In this document: in pieces, positions 27,159 to 36,102 of the stretch | How positions within the stretch are numbered: the stretch's first letter is position 1 | Layout: every line of letters begins with the position of its first letter | Assembly: GCF_000719955.1 (NCBI RefSeq) | Contig: NZ_JOII01000006.1 | Coordinates: forward strand, 310,001-374,000 | Source of the DNA: Streptomyces albidoflavus | GTDB lineage: Bacteria > Actinomycetota > Actinomycetes > Streptomycetales > Streptomycetaceae | Direction: 5' to 3' | Length of the DNA stretch: 64,000 bases | The notes under the pieces: model-generated | Database searches by the model: none | What the model saw: the letters and a program-made list of their open reading frames with translations, nothing else | What the model was told of the DNA's origin: nothing | Made by a program: the position numbers and the translations under genes

Positions 27159-28397
27159 TCACGTGTGTTCGGCGGGCTTCGTCACGGACCACTGGGTGAC
27201 CGGCATCGCCTGCCGCCAGCCGGTGAACGAGCCGACCGGTACGGCCTGCGCCACCGCCAGCCGGGTCAGCTCCCCGCCGTGGCGGCGGTACCACTCGGTG
27301 AGCAGCGCATCCGACTCCAGCGTCACGGTGTTGGCGACCAGCCGCCCGCCCGCCGGCAGCGCCGCCCAGCACGTCTCCAGCAGCCCGGCCCCGGTCAGCC
27401 CGCCGCCGATGAACACCGCGTCCGGCACCGGCAGTCCGGCCAGCGCGCCCGGCGCGGCCCCCGTGACGACCTTGAGCCCGGGCACGCCCAGCGCCCGCGC
27501 GTTACGGGTGATCCGCCCGGCCCGCACCGGATCGCGCTCCACGCTCACCGCGCGGCAGGCCCGGTGGGCGCGCAGCCACTCCACGGCGATCGACCCGGAG
27601 CCGCCGCCCACGTCCCACAGCAGCTCCCCGGGGGCGGGCGCCAGCGCGGCCAGCGTCGCCGCCCGCACGTACTTCTTGGTGAGCTGCCCGTCGTGCTCGT
27701 AGGCGTCGTCCGGCAGCCCGGGGACCACCGGCAGCCGGGGCGTACCGGCGGCCCGTACGCACTCGACCGCGACCACGTTGAGCGGGTCGCCCGCCGGGGC
27801 GGACCAGGTGCCGGCCACGCCGTCCACCCGGTGCTCCGCCGGCCCGCCGAGCTGTTCGAGGACGGTCATCCGGCTCGGCCCGTACCCGCGCTCGCGCAGC
27901 AGTTCCGCGATCCTGGACGGGGTCGCGGCGTCCGGGGCGAGCACCAGCACCCGGCGCCCGTCGTGCAACGCCCCGGCCAGCGCCGCCGGGTCCCGGCCCA
28001 CCGCCGACACCACCTCCACGTCCTGCATCGCCCAGCCCATCCGGGCACACGCGTACGAGACCGAGGACGGGTGGGGGAGGACGTGCAGAGCGGAAGGCCC
28101 CGCCTCCTCGGCGAGGGCCCGCCCGATCCCGTAGAACATCGGGTCACCGCTGGCCAGCACCGCCAGGCGCCGCCCCGCGTGCTCGGCGAGGAGCTTGGGT
28201 ACGGCGGGCCGCAACGGCGAGGGCCACGCGACCCGCTCGCCCGCGCACTCCGGCGGCAGCAGGTCGAGCTGGCGCGGCCCCCCGACCACCACCTCGGCGG
28301 CGGCCAGCGCCTCCCGCCCGGCCGGACCGAGCCCGGCCCAGCCGTCGGCCCCGATCCCGACGACGGTCACGGCGGGCTGCTCGGATATCGGGGTCAC
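27159..28397 (-). CDS. cobL: Bifunctional precorrin-6Y C5,15-methyltransferase (decarboxylating) CobL, 412 aa
   Basis: N-terminal CbiE half (VVGIGADGWAGLGP, VLASGDPMFYGIG) methylates, and the C-terminal CbiT half (LWDVGGGSGSIAVEWLR, FIGGGLT) methylates and decarboxylates precorrin-6Y. GTG 28397 gives VTPISEQPAVTVVGIG; the longer upstream frame is low-complexity Arg/Pro. No riboswitch motif was found in the 144 bases upstream, so this half of the pathway may be regulated differently from cobN. Confidence 0.94.
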   Translation of the reverse strand: MTPISEQPAVTVVGIGADGWAGLGPAGREALAAAEVVVGGPRQLDLLPPECAGERVAWPSPLRPAVPKLLAEHAGRRLAVLASGDPMFYGIGRALAEEAGPSALHVLPHPSSVSYACARMGWAMQDVEVVSAVGRDPAALAGALHDGRRVLVLAPDAATPSRIAELLRERGYGPSRMTVLEQLGGPAEHRVDGVAGTWSAPAGDPLNVVAVECVRAAGTPRLPVVPGLPDDAYEHDGQLTKKYVRAATLAALAPAPGELLWDVGGGSGSIAVEWLRAHRACRAVSVERDPVRAGRITRNARALGVPGLKVVTGAAPGALAGLPVPDAVFIGGGLTGAGLLETCWAALPAGGRLVANTVTLESDALLTEWYRRHGGELTRLAVAQAVPVGSFTGWRQAMPVTQWSVTKPAEHT

Positions 28398-28541
28398 GTG
28401 CGGATACCTCGTACGGGGCTGGGGGCCCGGGCGGCGGCCCGGCTGCGGAGAAGTCGCCTCGCACTCTAACGCGCGCCGCACCCGCCCCCACCTGCGGCAA
28501 GGCGGTGGGGTTGCTCACCCTCCCACGGCCTCGCCCACCGC

Positions 28542-29228
28542 TCAGTGGTGCGCCGGGCAGCCCTTCCGCCCGTGGCCGGGCCCGTGCCGGTGCGCGTGGT
28601 GGTGGCTGTGCCCGTCCGGCGAGACGCCCTTGGCCAGCCGCCTGGCCTCCTTCGCCTCCCGGGCCACCAGCTTGGCCTGCTTGAGATGCCCGTGGTGCCC
28701 GGGGTGCCCACCCTGCTCATGGTGACAGTGGTGCTTGTGACAGCCACCGTGGCCCTTCGCGTGCTTGACGTGCTTGACGTGCTGGGCGTGCTTGACGTGC
28801 TTGTGGTGCTTCTGGTGCGGGCTGAGGGTCAGGGCCAGGCCGATGGCCAGCAGCCAGCTGTCCTTGCTGACGCCGATCCCGTCCGGTGTGGGCCAGACGC
28901 TGCCCTCCTTGCGCAGGCCCGGGGTCTGCGCGTACACCGCCATCAGACTGCCCGCGAAACCGGTCAGCGCCGCGCCCGCGAGCCGGGTCGGGACCATCGG
29001 GGTCAGCAGGGCCGCGCCGAGCGCGATCTCCCCGGCGGCGAGCAGCTTGAGGAACCGGGGCGCGTCGATGTTCTCCAGGAACGGGAACGTCTGCCGCGCC
29101 ATCCCGTGGACGCCCTGCGCCTGTTCGTCGGGCCCGTCCCACTTCTCCATCCCCGAATGCAGGATGAAGGCCCCCGTGACCAGCCTGAGCGGCACCTGCC
29201 ACGCCTTGACCTTGCCGCACCCGCTCAT
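28542..29228 (-). CDS. DoxX-family membrane protein with a 27-His metal-binding-like tail, 228 aa
   Basis: The N-terminal 135 residues are a DoxX-like four-helix membrane domain (VTGAFILHSGMEKWDG, LLAAGEIALGAALLTPM, LTGFAGSLMAVYA, SWLLAIGLALTLS). From residue 138 a Lys/His tail carries 27 His and 3 Cys, with KHxKH repeats and CHKHHCHH at about 163-170. Such tails bind Ni, Co, Zn or Cu in other proteins; the metal here is unknown. The gene is just upstream of cobL on the same strand, 144 bases away. Link to cobalt supply is inference from proximity only. Confidence 0.85.
   Translation of the reverse strand: MSGCGKVKAWQVPLRLVTGAFILHSGMEKWDGPDEQAQGVHGMARQTFPFLENIDAPRFLKLLAAGEIALGAALLTPMVPTRLAGAALTGFAGSLMAVYAQTPGLRKEGSVWPTPDGIGVSKDSWLLAIGLALTLSPHQKHHKHVKHAQHVKHVKHAKGHGGCHKHHCHHEQGGHPGHHGHLKQAKLVAREAKEARRLAKGVSPDGHSHHHAHRHGPGHGRKGCPAHH
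28761..28814. repeat. Six 9-base tandem units encoding the KH repeats
   Basis: Six GTGCTTGAC-like units (28761-28814), three exact and three variant. On the minus strand they encode the xKH tripeptides of the DoxX His tail, so tail length can vary in steps of three residues. Confidence 0.8.
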
Positions 29229-29363
29229 ACCGAACTCCTCCCGCAGACCATGGAATCGCGGACCGCGGCGATGGTGACCACGGCGACGCGGACATTTCCG
29301 CCATTCTCCGACGAAACCGGATGGTCGGCACCTGGGCACCGGCGGGTCACGGGGAAGGGAGCC

Positions 29364-30575
29364 TCACAGGAAGCGGCGGATCGGCACCACCATCGCCTCG
29401 CGCCCCCGCTGGAGCCAGGAGCGGCGCCGGTACCGCCCGGCCTGCATCTCCACGCTCACCTCGGTGTCCTCGTCGAAGTGCCGGTCGAGGACGGCCGTGA
29501 ACTCCTCGTCGATCACGGCGAGCATGACCTCCTCGTCGTGGTCGAGCGAACGCCGGTTGATGTTGGTCGACCCGGTCAGCGCCGCCACCCGGTCCACCGT
29601 GATGACTTTCGCGTGCATCATCGTCGGCTGGTACTGGTGGATGCGGACCCCGCAGCCGAGCAGCTGGTCGTAGTGCCACTGGCCCGCCAGCTGGCAGACC
29701 CGCTTGTCGGTGTGGGGCCCCGGCAGCAGGATCTCCACCTCCACGCCGCGCGCCGCCGTGGCGCAGAGCAGGTCGATGAAGTACGCGTCGGGCGCGAAGT
29801 AGGCGGTGGCGATCCGTACCCGCTCCTCGGCGGACTGGAGGACCACCCGCAGCAGCGTCTGCATGTCCTGCCAGCCGAAACTGGCCGAACCGCGCACCAC
29901 CTGCACCACCGCGCCGCCGGAGGACGGCTGCGCGGTGAACCGGTCCCGCTCGTCGAAGAGGTCGTCGCAGCACTCCGCCCAGTTCTGCGCGAAGGCGGCC
30001 GCCACGCCGTCCACGGCCGGGCCGCGCAGCCGCACGTGGGTGTCGCGCCACTCGTTCTCGTTCCGGGCGTCGCCGCACCACTCCTCGGCGATCCCCACGC
30101 CACCCGTGAAGGCCACCTTCTCGTCCACCACCAGGACCTTCCGGTGGCACCGGTGGTTCTGCTTGAACGGCGAGAGGAGGAACGGCTTGCGGAACCACGA
30201 GACGTGCACGCCCGCCTCGTCCATCTCCTCCAGCAGGTGCCGCTCGATCAGCCGGCTGCCGAAGCCGTCGAGGAGCAGCCGCACCCGCACCCCCGCCTTG
30301 GCCCGTTCGCACAGGGCGGCGGCGAAGTCGCGGGCGATCTCGCCCTTCCAGTACACGAAGGTCATGAGGTCGACGGTGTGCTCGGCCTCCCGTATCGCGG
30401 ACAGCATCGCCGTGAAGATCTCGTCGCCGTTGCGCAGGGCCGTCAGCTCGTTCCCCTCGGTGGCGGCGACGCCGATCAGGCGCTCCAGCCGCCTGCGCAG
30501 CCGCCTCCCGCGCACCGCCAGCGCCTCGCCGCCGCCCGCTCCCGGGTCGTCCTCGGCCACTTCGGTCATCGTCAT
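29364..30575 (-). CDS. Phospholipase D-family cardiolipin synthase-like protein, 403 aa
   Basis: Phosphatidyl transferase or phosphodiesterase with two HKD motifs: HRKVLVVD (H144, K146, D151) and HAKVITVD (H321, K323, D328), each followed by the TGG/TGSTN element. No N-terminal membrane segments are seen, unlike many bacterial cardiolipin synthases, so it resembles the soluble/peripheral ClsB-like group. ATG 30575 has GGGAG at a 5-base distance and is preferred over the in-frame ATG two codons later. It diverges from ppk2 across 230 bases. Confidence 0.9.
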   Translation of the reverse strand: MTMTEVAEDDPGAGGGEALAVRGRRLRRRLERLIGVAATEGNELTALRNGDEIFTAMLSAIREAEHTVDLMTFVYWKGEIARDFAAALCERAKAGVRVRLLLDGFGSRLIERHLLEEMDEAGVHVSWFRKPFLLSPFKQNHRCHRKVLVVDEKVAFTGGVGIAEEWCGDARNENEWRDTHVRLRGPAVDGVAAAFAQNWAECCDDLFDERDRFTAQPSSGGAVVQVVRGSASFGWQDMQTLLRVVLQSAEERVRIATAYFAPDAYFIDLLCATAARGVEVEILLPGPHTDKRVCQLAGQWHYDQLLGCGVRIHQYQPTMMHAKVITVDRVAALTGSTNINRRSLDHDEEVMLAVIDEEFTAVLDRHFDEDTEVSVEMQAGRYRRRSWLQRGREAMVVPIRRFL

Positions 30576-30805
30576 GAGCTCTCCCGCCCCTTGATCGAGG
30601 AGGGCGCCGGAGACCCGGCGTCCTGTGGCCGGAGGGTGCCCCCGCTTCCGCTCCGGCGTCACATCATCTGCCCGGTTCGTACATCCTTACGCTCTCCGGG
30701 GTATCCGCCGCTCAGGGCGCGGGCGGCACCGGCCGCCTATCCTGGCCGTGCCCGCAGGCTCCGGCGCCGTCCAGGCCGCACGGACGAGCGAGAAGGAGAC
30801 CGCAG

Positions 30806-31804
30806 GTGGAGAGCGCCGCCGAGCAGCACGGAGCCGACCGGACCGAGCCGGGCATCCACGACGCCGACGACACCCTGCTCGAAGGGCTCAGCGTCGACGC
30901 CAGCCGCCCCGAGCAGCCCGTCCTCCGCGAGGCCGACGGTACGCCCGTCCGCACCTGGCGGGAGAACTACCCCTACGACCGGAAACTGCGCCGCCGGGAG
31001 TACGAGCGGCGCAAGCGGGTCCTCCAGATCGAACTGCTGAAGCTGCAGAGCTGGGTCAAGGAGACCGGGGCACGCATCGTGATCGTCTGCGAGGGGCGCG
31101 ACGCCGCCGGGAAGGGCGGCACCATCAAGCGGTTCACCGAGCGGCTCAACCCGCGTGGGGCGCGGGTGGTGGCGCTGGACAAGCCCACCGAGAAAGAGGC
31201 GGGCCAGTGGTACTTCCAGCGCTACATCGCCCATCTGCCCTCGCCGGGGGAGATCGTCTTCTTCGACCGGTCCTGGTACAACCGGGCCGGGGTCGAGCGG
31301 GTCATGGGGTTCTGCACCGAGGAGCAGTACGAGCAGTTCCTCGTCCAGGCGCCGCTGTTCGAGAAGATGATCACCTCGGACGGGATCCTGCTGGTGAAGT
31401 TCTGGTTCTCCGTCTCGCGGTCCGAGCAGCGGACGCGGTTCGCCATCCGGCAGGTCGATCCGGTCCGGCAGTGGAAGCTGTCTCCGACGGACCTTGCCTC
31501 GCTCGACCTCTGGGACGCCTACACCCGGGCCAAGATCGAGATGTTCCGGGCCACCGACACCGTCTGGGCCCCCTGGACCGTCGTCAAGACCAACGACAAG
31601 CGGCGCGGCCGGCTTGAGGCGATGCGCAGTCTTCTGTTGCGCGTGGAGTACGCCGCCAAGGACGGCGGGGCCTTGGGGGAGGGGGATCCTCTCATCGTCG
31701 GGCCTGCCGACACCCTGCTTGAGCCTGGGGAGGAGCCCACCTCCCTGTCGCCTACGCCCCTGGCCGACCACGACGAGGGGCGCGGCAGCCACCCCGAGTC
31801 CTAG
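30806..31804 (+). CDS. ppk2: Polyphosphate kinase 2 family protein, 332 aa
   Basis: Transfers phosphate between polyphosphate and nucleotides; the one-domain form usually phosphorylates nucleoside diphosphates. Walker A GRDAAGKGG is at 97-105, and the Walker B/lid element DRSWYNRAGVERVMGF starts at D154. GTG 30806 has GAAGGAG at a 7-base spacer. The C-terminal 30 residues are variable and acidic. Direction and nucleotide preference cannot be read from sequence. Confidence 0.92.
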   Translation: MESAAEQHGADRTEPGIHDADDTLLEGLSVDASRPEQPVLREADGTPVRTWRENYPYDRKLRRREYERRKRVLQIELLKLQSWVKETGARIVIVCEGRDAAGKGGTIKRFTERLNPRGARVVALDKPTEKEAGQWYFQRYIAHLPSPGEIVFFDRSWYNRAGVERVMGFCTEEQYEQFLVQAPLFEKMITSDGILLVKFWFSVSRSEQRTRFAIRQVDPVRQWKLSPTDLASLDLWDAYTRAKIEMFRATDTVWAPWTVVKTNDKRRGRLEAMRSLLLRVEYAAKDGGALGEGDPLIVGPADTLLEPGEEPTSLSPTPLADHDEGRGSHPES

Positions 31805-31889
31805 CACTCCCCGCCTGCCCTCCTCCGCCCGCGTCCCGGCCGGGCTCCCCTTCGCCGCCTGCCGCCCTTGCCCGTACCGGTCACCGACT

Positions 31890-31912
31890 GGCCTCAAACG
31901 CCGGCCGGGCTA
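31890..31912. repeat. Dispersed copy of the 21.7-kb repeat
   Basis: Matches the 23-base core of the third tandem unit at 21789-21811 exactly. It lies 86 bases downstream of the ppk2 stop, in the 31805-32354 gap. Confidence 0.85.
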
Positions 31913-32015
31913 TGAGGGTCGCGGTGCGTTCCCCGCGTGTGCCGGGCGGGGCCGCACCGGGGTACCTCCTCACAAACCGCATGGTGTGGGGTCAATTGGA
32001 GCAAGACGGCCTAGC

Positions 32016-32259
32016 GTGCAGTTTGCTGCGGGGGCACCCCGGCACGACCCCGCCCTTCCGTCTCGTCGGCGTCTCCCCGCCGGTGGGAGGGGAAAAGACA
32101 GGCCGTCCCCAATTGATCTTTGTGGCGAACGAAAGCATTCACGGTGGTCACTGTGGAGAGGCCCTGTATCGGTGACGGCCTCATCCGCCCTCCGGCGGTC
32201 GGCCGCGTACGAGACCGTGGGGTGGGGTCGTGTCGGGGTGCCCCCGCAGCAAACTGCAC
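32016..32259. repeat. Head-to-head pair of related repeats (MITE-like)
   Basis: Outer arms 32016-32053 and 32222-32259 are inverted and near-identical over about 38 bases (only a couple of differences). Similarity continues weakly inward (GTCTCGT, then CCGCCGG blocks, then GGCCGTC) and outward, so each arm looks like one end of a roughly 110-base element, the two copies meeting head to head. No transposase is present. Small ORFs predicted across it are judged non-coding. It accounts for most of the gene-free 31805-32354 stretch. Confidence 0.7.
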
Positions 32260-32354
32260 ACACGGCCGCCTTGAAGCGACTGACCCCGGGCTCAGCAGAA
32301 AGACAGCCCAGCCGGGCCGCAGGCCAAGGAGCCAGGCCGGCGAGTGAGGCCGGC

Positions 32355-33212
32355 TCAGGCCCGCCACCAGGGCGCCCGCACCGTCCGGGACTCCACCCCG
32401 GTACAACCGACCCCGTTGGACACCTCCCCCTGATCAAGGTTCCACCCGACCACCCCGTTCCCCTGCCGCTGCAACTCGATGAGCCGCGCGACCCGCGTAC
32501 GCGCCCCGTCGCTCACCTCGCACCGCACCACCGAGGTCCACGCCTGCCCGTCCAGCGCGGACACCACCCCCAGCAGAGGAAGCACCACCACACTGAGCGT
32601 CAGCGCCACCACCTGCTCCCCGGTCGCCAGCCGCCGCTGCCACCCCGGCGGCGCGAAGTGCGGATCGTGGTGGCGCCGCCCCCGCCGCCCCGTCCGGTAC
32701 TCGATGACCACCCCACGCCGGAGCAGATACGCCGCCACAGCGGTCCCCAGCCCCCACCAGGGCCCGATGAAGCAGGCGACGACGACCCCGGTGGCCACCG
32801 GGTTGAGCACGGTGAGCCCGGCACGCCGCAGCCGCGCGGCCGGGTCGTCGCCCCGGGGAACGGCCCCGCGCGCCGCGAAGAGCGCGAACACCACCCGCGA
32901 GGCGACCACCCCGAGCACACACGCCAGCAGCGGCGTGGTCAGCACCATGCCGAGCAGCACGTCCCACCAGTTGCCGGGCCCCATCCCCATCAGGGCGTCG
33001 GTCGCGGCGCCCTCGCCTCCCAGCGTGTAGGCGACCTTCACCGCGGGGATCGCCAGCGCCAACGCCAGCAGCACGGTGTGCCCGGGCCCGCCCTTGCGGT
33101 CCGCCTCGGTGATCTCGTGCCGCGAGGGCCGCTCGGCTTCCCGCGCGTGGGGTGCGCGCCCGGCCCGGCCGTCCTCGTGCTCCTGGTTCCCGTCCGGGCT
33201 CTGCTTCGGCAT
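32355..33212 (-). CDS. Conserved-type hypothetical membrane protein, 285 aa
   Basis: Not recognised. A charged N-terminal 45 residues is followed by at least four or five membrane segments (TVLLALALAIPAVKVAYTL; WWDVLLGMVLTTPLLACVLG; VVFALFA; LNPVATGVVVACFIGPWW; VVALTLSVVVLPLLGVV) and a C-terminal extracytoplasmic-looking 65 residues with two Cys (VVRCEVSD and GCTGVES), possibly disulfide-bonded. ATG 33212 is chosen because sequence upstream is low-complexity; a later start is possible. It diverges from dhaK. Confidence 0.72.
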   Translation of the reverse strand: MPKQSPDGNQEHEDGRAGRAPHAREAERPSRHEITEADRKGGPGHTVLLALALAIPAVKVAYTLGGEGAATDALMGMGPGNWWDVLLGMVLTTPLLACVLGVVASRVVFALFAARGAVPRGDDPAARLRRAGLTVLNPVATGVVVACFIGPWWGLGTAVAAYLLRRGVVIEYRTGRRGRRHHDPHFAPPGWQRRLATGEQVVALTLSVVVLPLLGVVSALDGQAWTSVVRCEVSDGARTRVARLIELQRQGNGVVGWNLDQGEVSNGVGCTGVESRTVRAPWWRA

Positions 33213-33391
33213 GGGACCAGCCGAGCACGGGAGCGGGCGCACGGCGTGCCGGGTGGGGCGGTGGAGGGAGCCGGGAACGGGAGGACGCCGGGTGCGGGAG
33301 GGGCGCAGGGCGCGTGCGCCCTCTCGTGCGCCGTGCCCACCCCTTGTGCTCCCCTCGGGGCACGTGCCCCGTACGTAGCCCGTGGCCTGGT

Positions 33392-33423
33392 GTTTCCCCG
33401 AAACCGGCTTCGGGAAGTCGTAC
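33392..33423. promoter_or_regulatory. Candidate operator upstream of dhaK
   Basis: A 32-base element starting GTTTCCCCGAA and ending GTCGTAC, with inverted arms TTCCCCGAA/TTCGGGAA around a CCGG centre. It is 25/32 identical, without gaps, to 36103-36134 upstream of the HAD gene. It lies 148 bases before the dhaK ATG. The rest of 33213-33571 shows no gene. Confidence 0.5.
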
Positions 33424-33571
33424 TCGAAAGGACGAGCGACCTGACACATGACTTGCCCCGGGCGACCACCGCGCCCAGCATGAAGAACAACCTGGCGGCC
33501 TCCCGCGGAGCCCCGGGAGGCCCGGCCTTCCGGCGGAATCCGCTCGCGGCCCTCGACGACGGAGGACTCGC

Positions 33572-34564
33572 ATGGCCTCGTACTTCGAGAACAGCAGCGA
33601 CGCCCTCGTGCCAGACGCCCTCAAGGGCTTCGCGCGGGCCCATGCCGACCTGGTCACCCTCGACCCCGAGCACGGCTTCCTGCTCAGCCGGACCGCCGCC
33701 CCCTCGCGGCGCGTCGCCCTGCTCTCCGGCGGCGGCGCGGGCCACGAGCCGCTGCACGCCGGGTACGTGGGCCGGGGCATGCTCGACGCCGCCTGCCCCG
33801 GCCGCGTCTTCGCCTCCCCGCACAACCGCCAGGTCTACGCGGGCTCCCTCGCCGCCGCCCGCGCGGAGGGCGTGCTGCACATCGTGAAGAACTACACCGG
33901 CGACCGGATCAACTTCGGCATCGCCGCCGAGCGCCTCGCCCACCGCGGCGTGCCCTGCGCGCGGGTCCTGATCGACGACGACCTCGCCTCCGACTCCGCC
34001 GACATCGCCTCAGGGCGCCGCGGCACCGGCGGCACGGTCCTCATCGAGAAGATCCTCGGCGCCGCCGCCGACACCGGTCTCGGCCTGGCCGAGCTCCAGG
34101 AACTCGGCACCCGCCTCGCCGCGAGGTGCCGTACGCTCGCCGTCGCCTCGGCCGCGCACACCGCGCCCACCACCGGCGAGCCGGCCTTCCCGCTCGCCGC
34201 CGGCGAGCTGGAGTACGGCGTCGGTATCCACGGCGAGCGCGCCCAGCAGACCGTCCCCAGGGAGCCGCTCAACGGCCTGGTGGAGCGCATGACCACCGCG
34301 CTCCTCGACGCCCTCGCCCCGGAAGGCCCGGTGATCGCCCTGGTCAACGGCCTGGGCGCGGTCACCCCGCTGGAGCTGTACGCCGTCCACGGCGAACTCG
34401 CCACCCTCCTGGACGCCCGCGGCACCGACCTGGCCCGCGCCCTCGTCGGCGACTACATCACCGCCCTGGACATGCGCGGCTTCTCCGTCACGCTGCTCGC
34501 GGCCGACGAGGAGATCCTCCGCCTCTACGACGCCCCGGTGCACACCGCCGCGCTCCGCTGGTGA
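33572..34564 (+). CDS. dhaK: Dihydroxyacetone kinase subunit DhaK, 330 aa
   Basis: Binds dihydroxyacetone covalently through a His and presents it to DhaL. SGGGAGHEPLHAGYVG (phosphate loop), KNYTGDRINFGIAAE, and the substrate-binding His H220 in GVGIHGE. Length matches DhaK of the PTS-dependent type. It is followed 58 bases later by dhaL; dhaM is not seen next to them. It phosphorylates dihydroxyacetone to DHAP for glycolysis. Confidence 0.95.
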   Translation: MASYFENSSDALVPDALKGFARAHADLVTLDPEHGFLLSRTAAPSRRVALLSGGGAGHEPLHAGYVGRGMLDAACPGRVFASPHNRQVYAGSLAAARAEGVLHIVKNYTGDRINFGIAAERLAHRGVPCARVLIDDDLASDSADIASGRRGTGGTVLIEKILGAAADTGLGLAELQELGTRLAARCRTLAVASAAHTAPTTGEPAFPLAAGELEYGVGIHGERAQQTVPREPLNGLVERMTTALLDALAPEGPVIALVNGLGAVTPLELYAVHGELATLLDARGTDLARALVGDYITALDMRGFSVTLLAADEEILRLYDAPVHTAALRW

Positions 34565-34622
34565 GCGGCGCCCGCACCGACGTCCCCCCATCCCACCGGC
34601 CACCGAGAGCGGGAGCCACGCC

Positions 34623-35285
34623 ATGACGACGAGCACCTCCCACGACGCCACCGCCACCGACGGCTGGATGCGCCGGTTCGCCGAGTCCGCCCACGCCACC
34701 GAGACCCGCCTCACCTCCCTGGACCAGCAGGTGGGCGACGGCGACTTCGGCACCAACCTCACCGCCGGCGCCGACGCCGCCCTCCGCCGCCTCGACCAGC
34801 TCCCCGGGGGCGACACCGACCCGGCCGCGCCGCTGGAGGCCGCCGCCACCGCCTTCCTCGACGAGGTCGGCGGGACGAGCGGTCCCCTCTTCGGCCTGCT
34901 GCTCCAGTCTCTGGCCGCCGCCGTCGCCGGCTCCGGCCCGACCACCGTCGCCTACGCCGAGGGCGTCACCGACGGCCTTGCCGCGATCCGGCGGGTCGGC
35001 GACGCCGCCCCCGGCGACAAGACCCTCGTCGACGCCCTCACCCCGGCGGCCGAGGCGCTGCGCGCCACCCCCGCCGGAACCCCGCCCGACCAGGCCCTCG
35101 CCGCCGCGGCCGACGCGGCCTGGGAGGGCGTCCGCTCCACGGCCCGGCTGCGTGCCCGCATGGGCCGCTCCAGCTACCTGGGCGAGCGCGCGGAAGGCAT
35201 CCCCGACCCGGGCGCGGTCGGCGTGGGCCTGCTCTTCGCCTCCGCCCAGGGCGTGGTCACCGACCTCGACACGCACCTGGGCTGA
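34623..35285 (+). CDS. dhaL: Dihydroxyacetone kinase subunit DhaL, 220 aa
   Basis: ADP-binding subunit that carries phosphate onto DhaK-bound dihydroxyacetone. The Mg-nucleotide Asp motif is LDQQVGDGDFGTNL (D34, D39, D41); GGTSGPLFGLLL and ARMGRSSYLGERAEG are family elements. The gene is convergent with the HAD phosphatase, ending 14 bases from it. The usual phospho-donor DhaM must be encoded elsewhere, or ATP-dependent recharging would be needed. Confidence 0.95.
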   Translation: MTTSTSHDATATDGWMRRFAESAHATETRLTSLDQQVGDGDFGTNLTAGADAALRRLDQLPGGDTDPAAPLEAAATAFLDEVGGTSGPLFGLLLQSLAAAVAGSGPTTVAYAEGVTDGLAAIRRVGDAAPGDKTLVDALTPAAEALRATPAGTPPDQALAAAADAAWEGVRSTARLRARMGRSSYLGERAEGIPDPGAVGVGLLFASAQGVVTDLDTHLG

Positions 35286-35299
35286 GGCCCCCGGCAGCC

Positions 35300-36037
35300 C
35301 TACCCCTCGGCGCTCCCGCCCTGCTGCGGCACGTGCGCCCGCACCCACGCCAGCAGCACCGGCGAGTGCAGGGTGGTCACCCACAGATCGGCCCGCGAGG
35401 CATCCTCCTCACCGGGCCGCGGACCCACCCCCAGCACCCGCAGCCCGGCCCGCCGCGCCGACTCGATGCCGGTCAGCGAGTCCTCGACGGCCAGCGTGCT
35501 GTCCGGGTCCGCGCCGCACAGCCACGCCGCCCGCGCGTAGACGTCCGGCCACGGCTTCGGGCGTACGGTGGCGCTGCCCGGGGCCGCCCCCGTCGACGGC
35601 TCGTCGGGGACGACGACGTGGCGGAAGTGGTGCAGCAGTCCCGCACGTTCGAGGCTCATCTCCACGACCTCCAGCGGGCAGTTGCTCGCCACGGCCAGCG
35701 GCAGCCGCCCGGAGAGCCGGCGGACGAACTCCGCGGCGCCCGGCATGGTCACCGGGTCGTCGGCGACCAGCTCCATGAAGTGGGTCAGGAGCGACTCGGT
35801 CAGCTCCCCCGCCAGATGCGGCTTGTCGGACTCCTCGGCCATCAGCCGCCCGCAGTCGGTGTAGTGCACTCCCTTGGCCCGCTCGGCGAACCCCGGCAGG
35901 GGCCGCAGCCCGAACTGCCGGAAGACCTGGCTCCGGGCGTCCTGCCAATGCCGTTCGGTGTCCATCAGGGTGCCGTCGCAGTCGAAGACGACGGCCTCGG
36001 GGGACCAGCTGAGGAGCGGGTGTGCCTTGGTGGTCAT
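35300..36037 (-). CDS. HAD-superfamily hydrolase (beta-phosphoglucomutase/phosphatase-like), 245 aa
   Basis: Phosphatase or phosphomutase with motif I DCDGT (nucleophile D19, acid D21), motif II VASNC, motif III RPKPWPD and motif IV VEDSLTGIESA; the cap is the helical C1 type. Substrate cannot be assigned, but the small sugar-phosphate class is likely. It shares an upstream element with dhaK, which hints at a role in triose/glycerol metabolism (inference). Confidence 0.88.
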   Translation of the reverse strand: MTTKAHPLLSWSPEAVVFDCDGTLMDTERHWQDARSQVFRQFGLRPLPGFAERAKGVHYTDCGRLMAEESDKPHLAGELTESLLTHFMELVADDPVTMPGAAEFVRRLSGRLPLAVASNCPLEVVEMSLERAGLLHHFRHVVVPDEPSTGAAPGSATVRPKPWPDVYARAAWLCGADPDSTLAVEDSLTGIESARRAGLRVLGVGPRPGEEDASRADLWVTTLHSPVLLAWVRAHVPQQGGSAEG

Positions 36038-36102
36038 GGTGTACCTCCTGGGGGAGGGGGCGGTCGGGCTTGTCGCGGGACCGCGGATTCGTGGGGTCGT
36101 GC

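Noticed and set aside
28398..28541. Second cobalamin riboswitch before cobL
   Set aside because: No CGGTG, GCCACTG or AGCCAG core elements in either orientation.
31912..32352. Several ORFs of 70-150 codons in the inverted repeat region
   Set aside because: They exist on both strands because the repeat is inverted; no ribosome sites, no conserved motifs.
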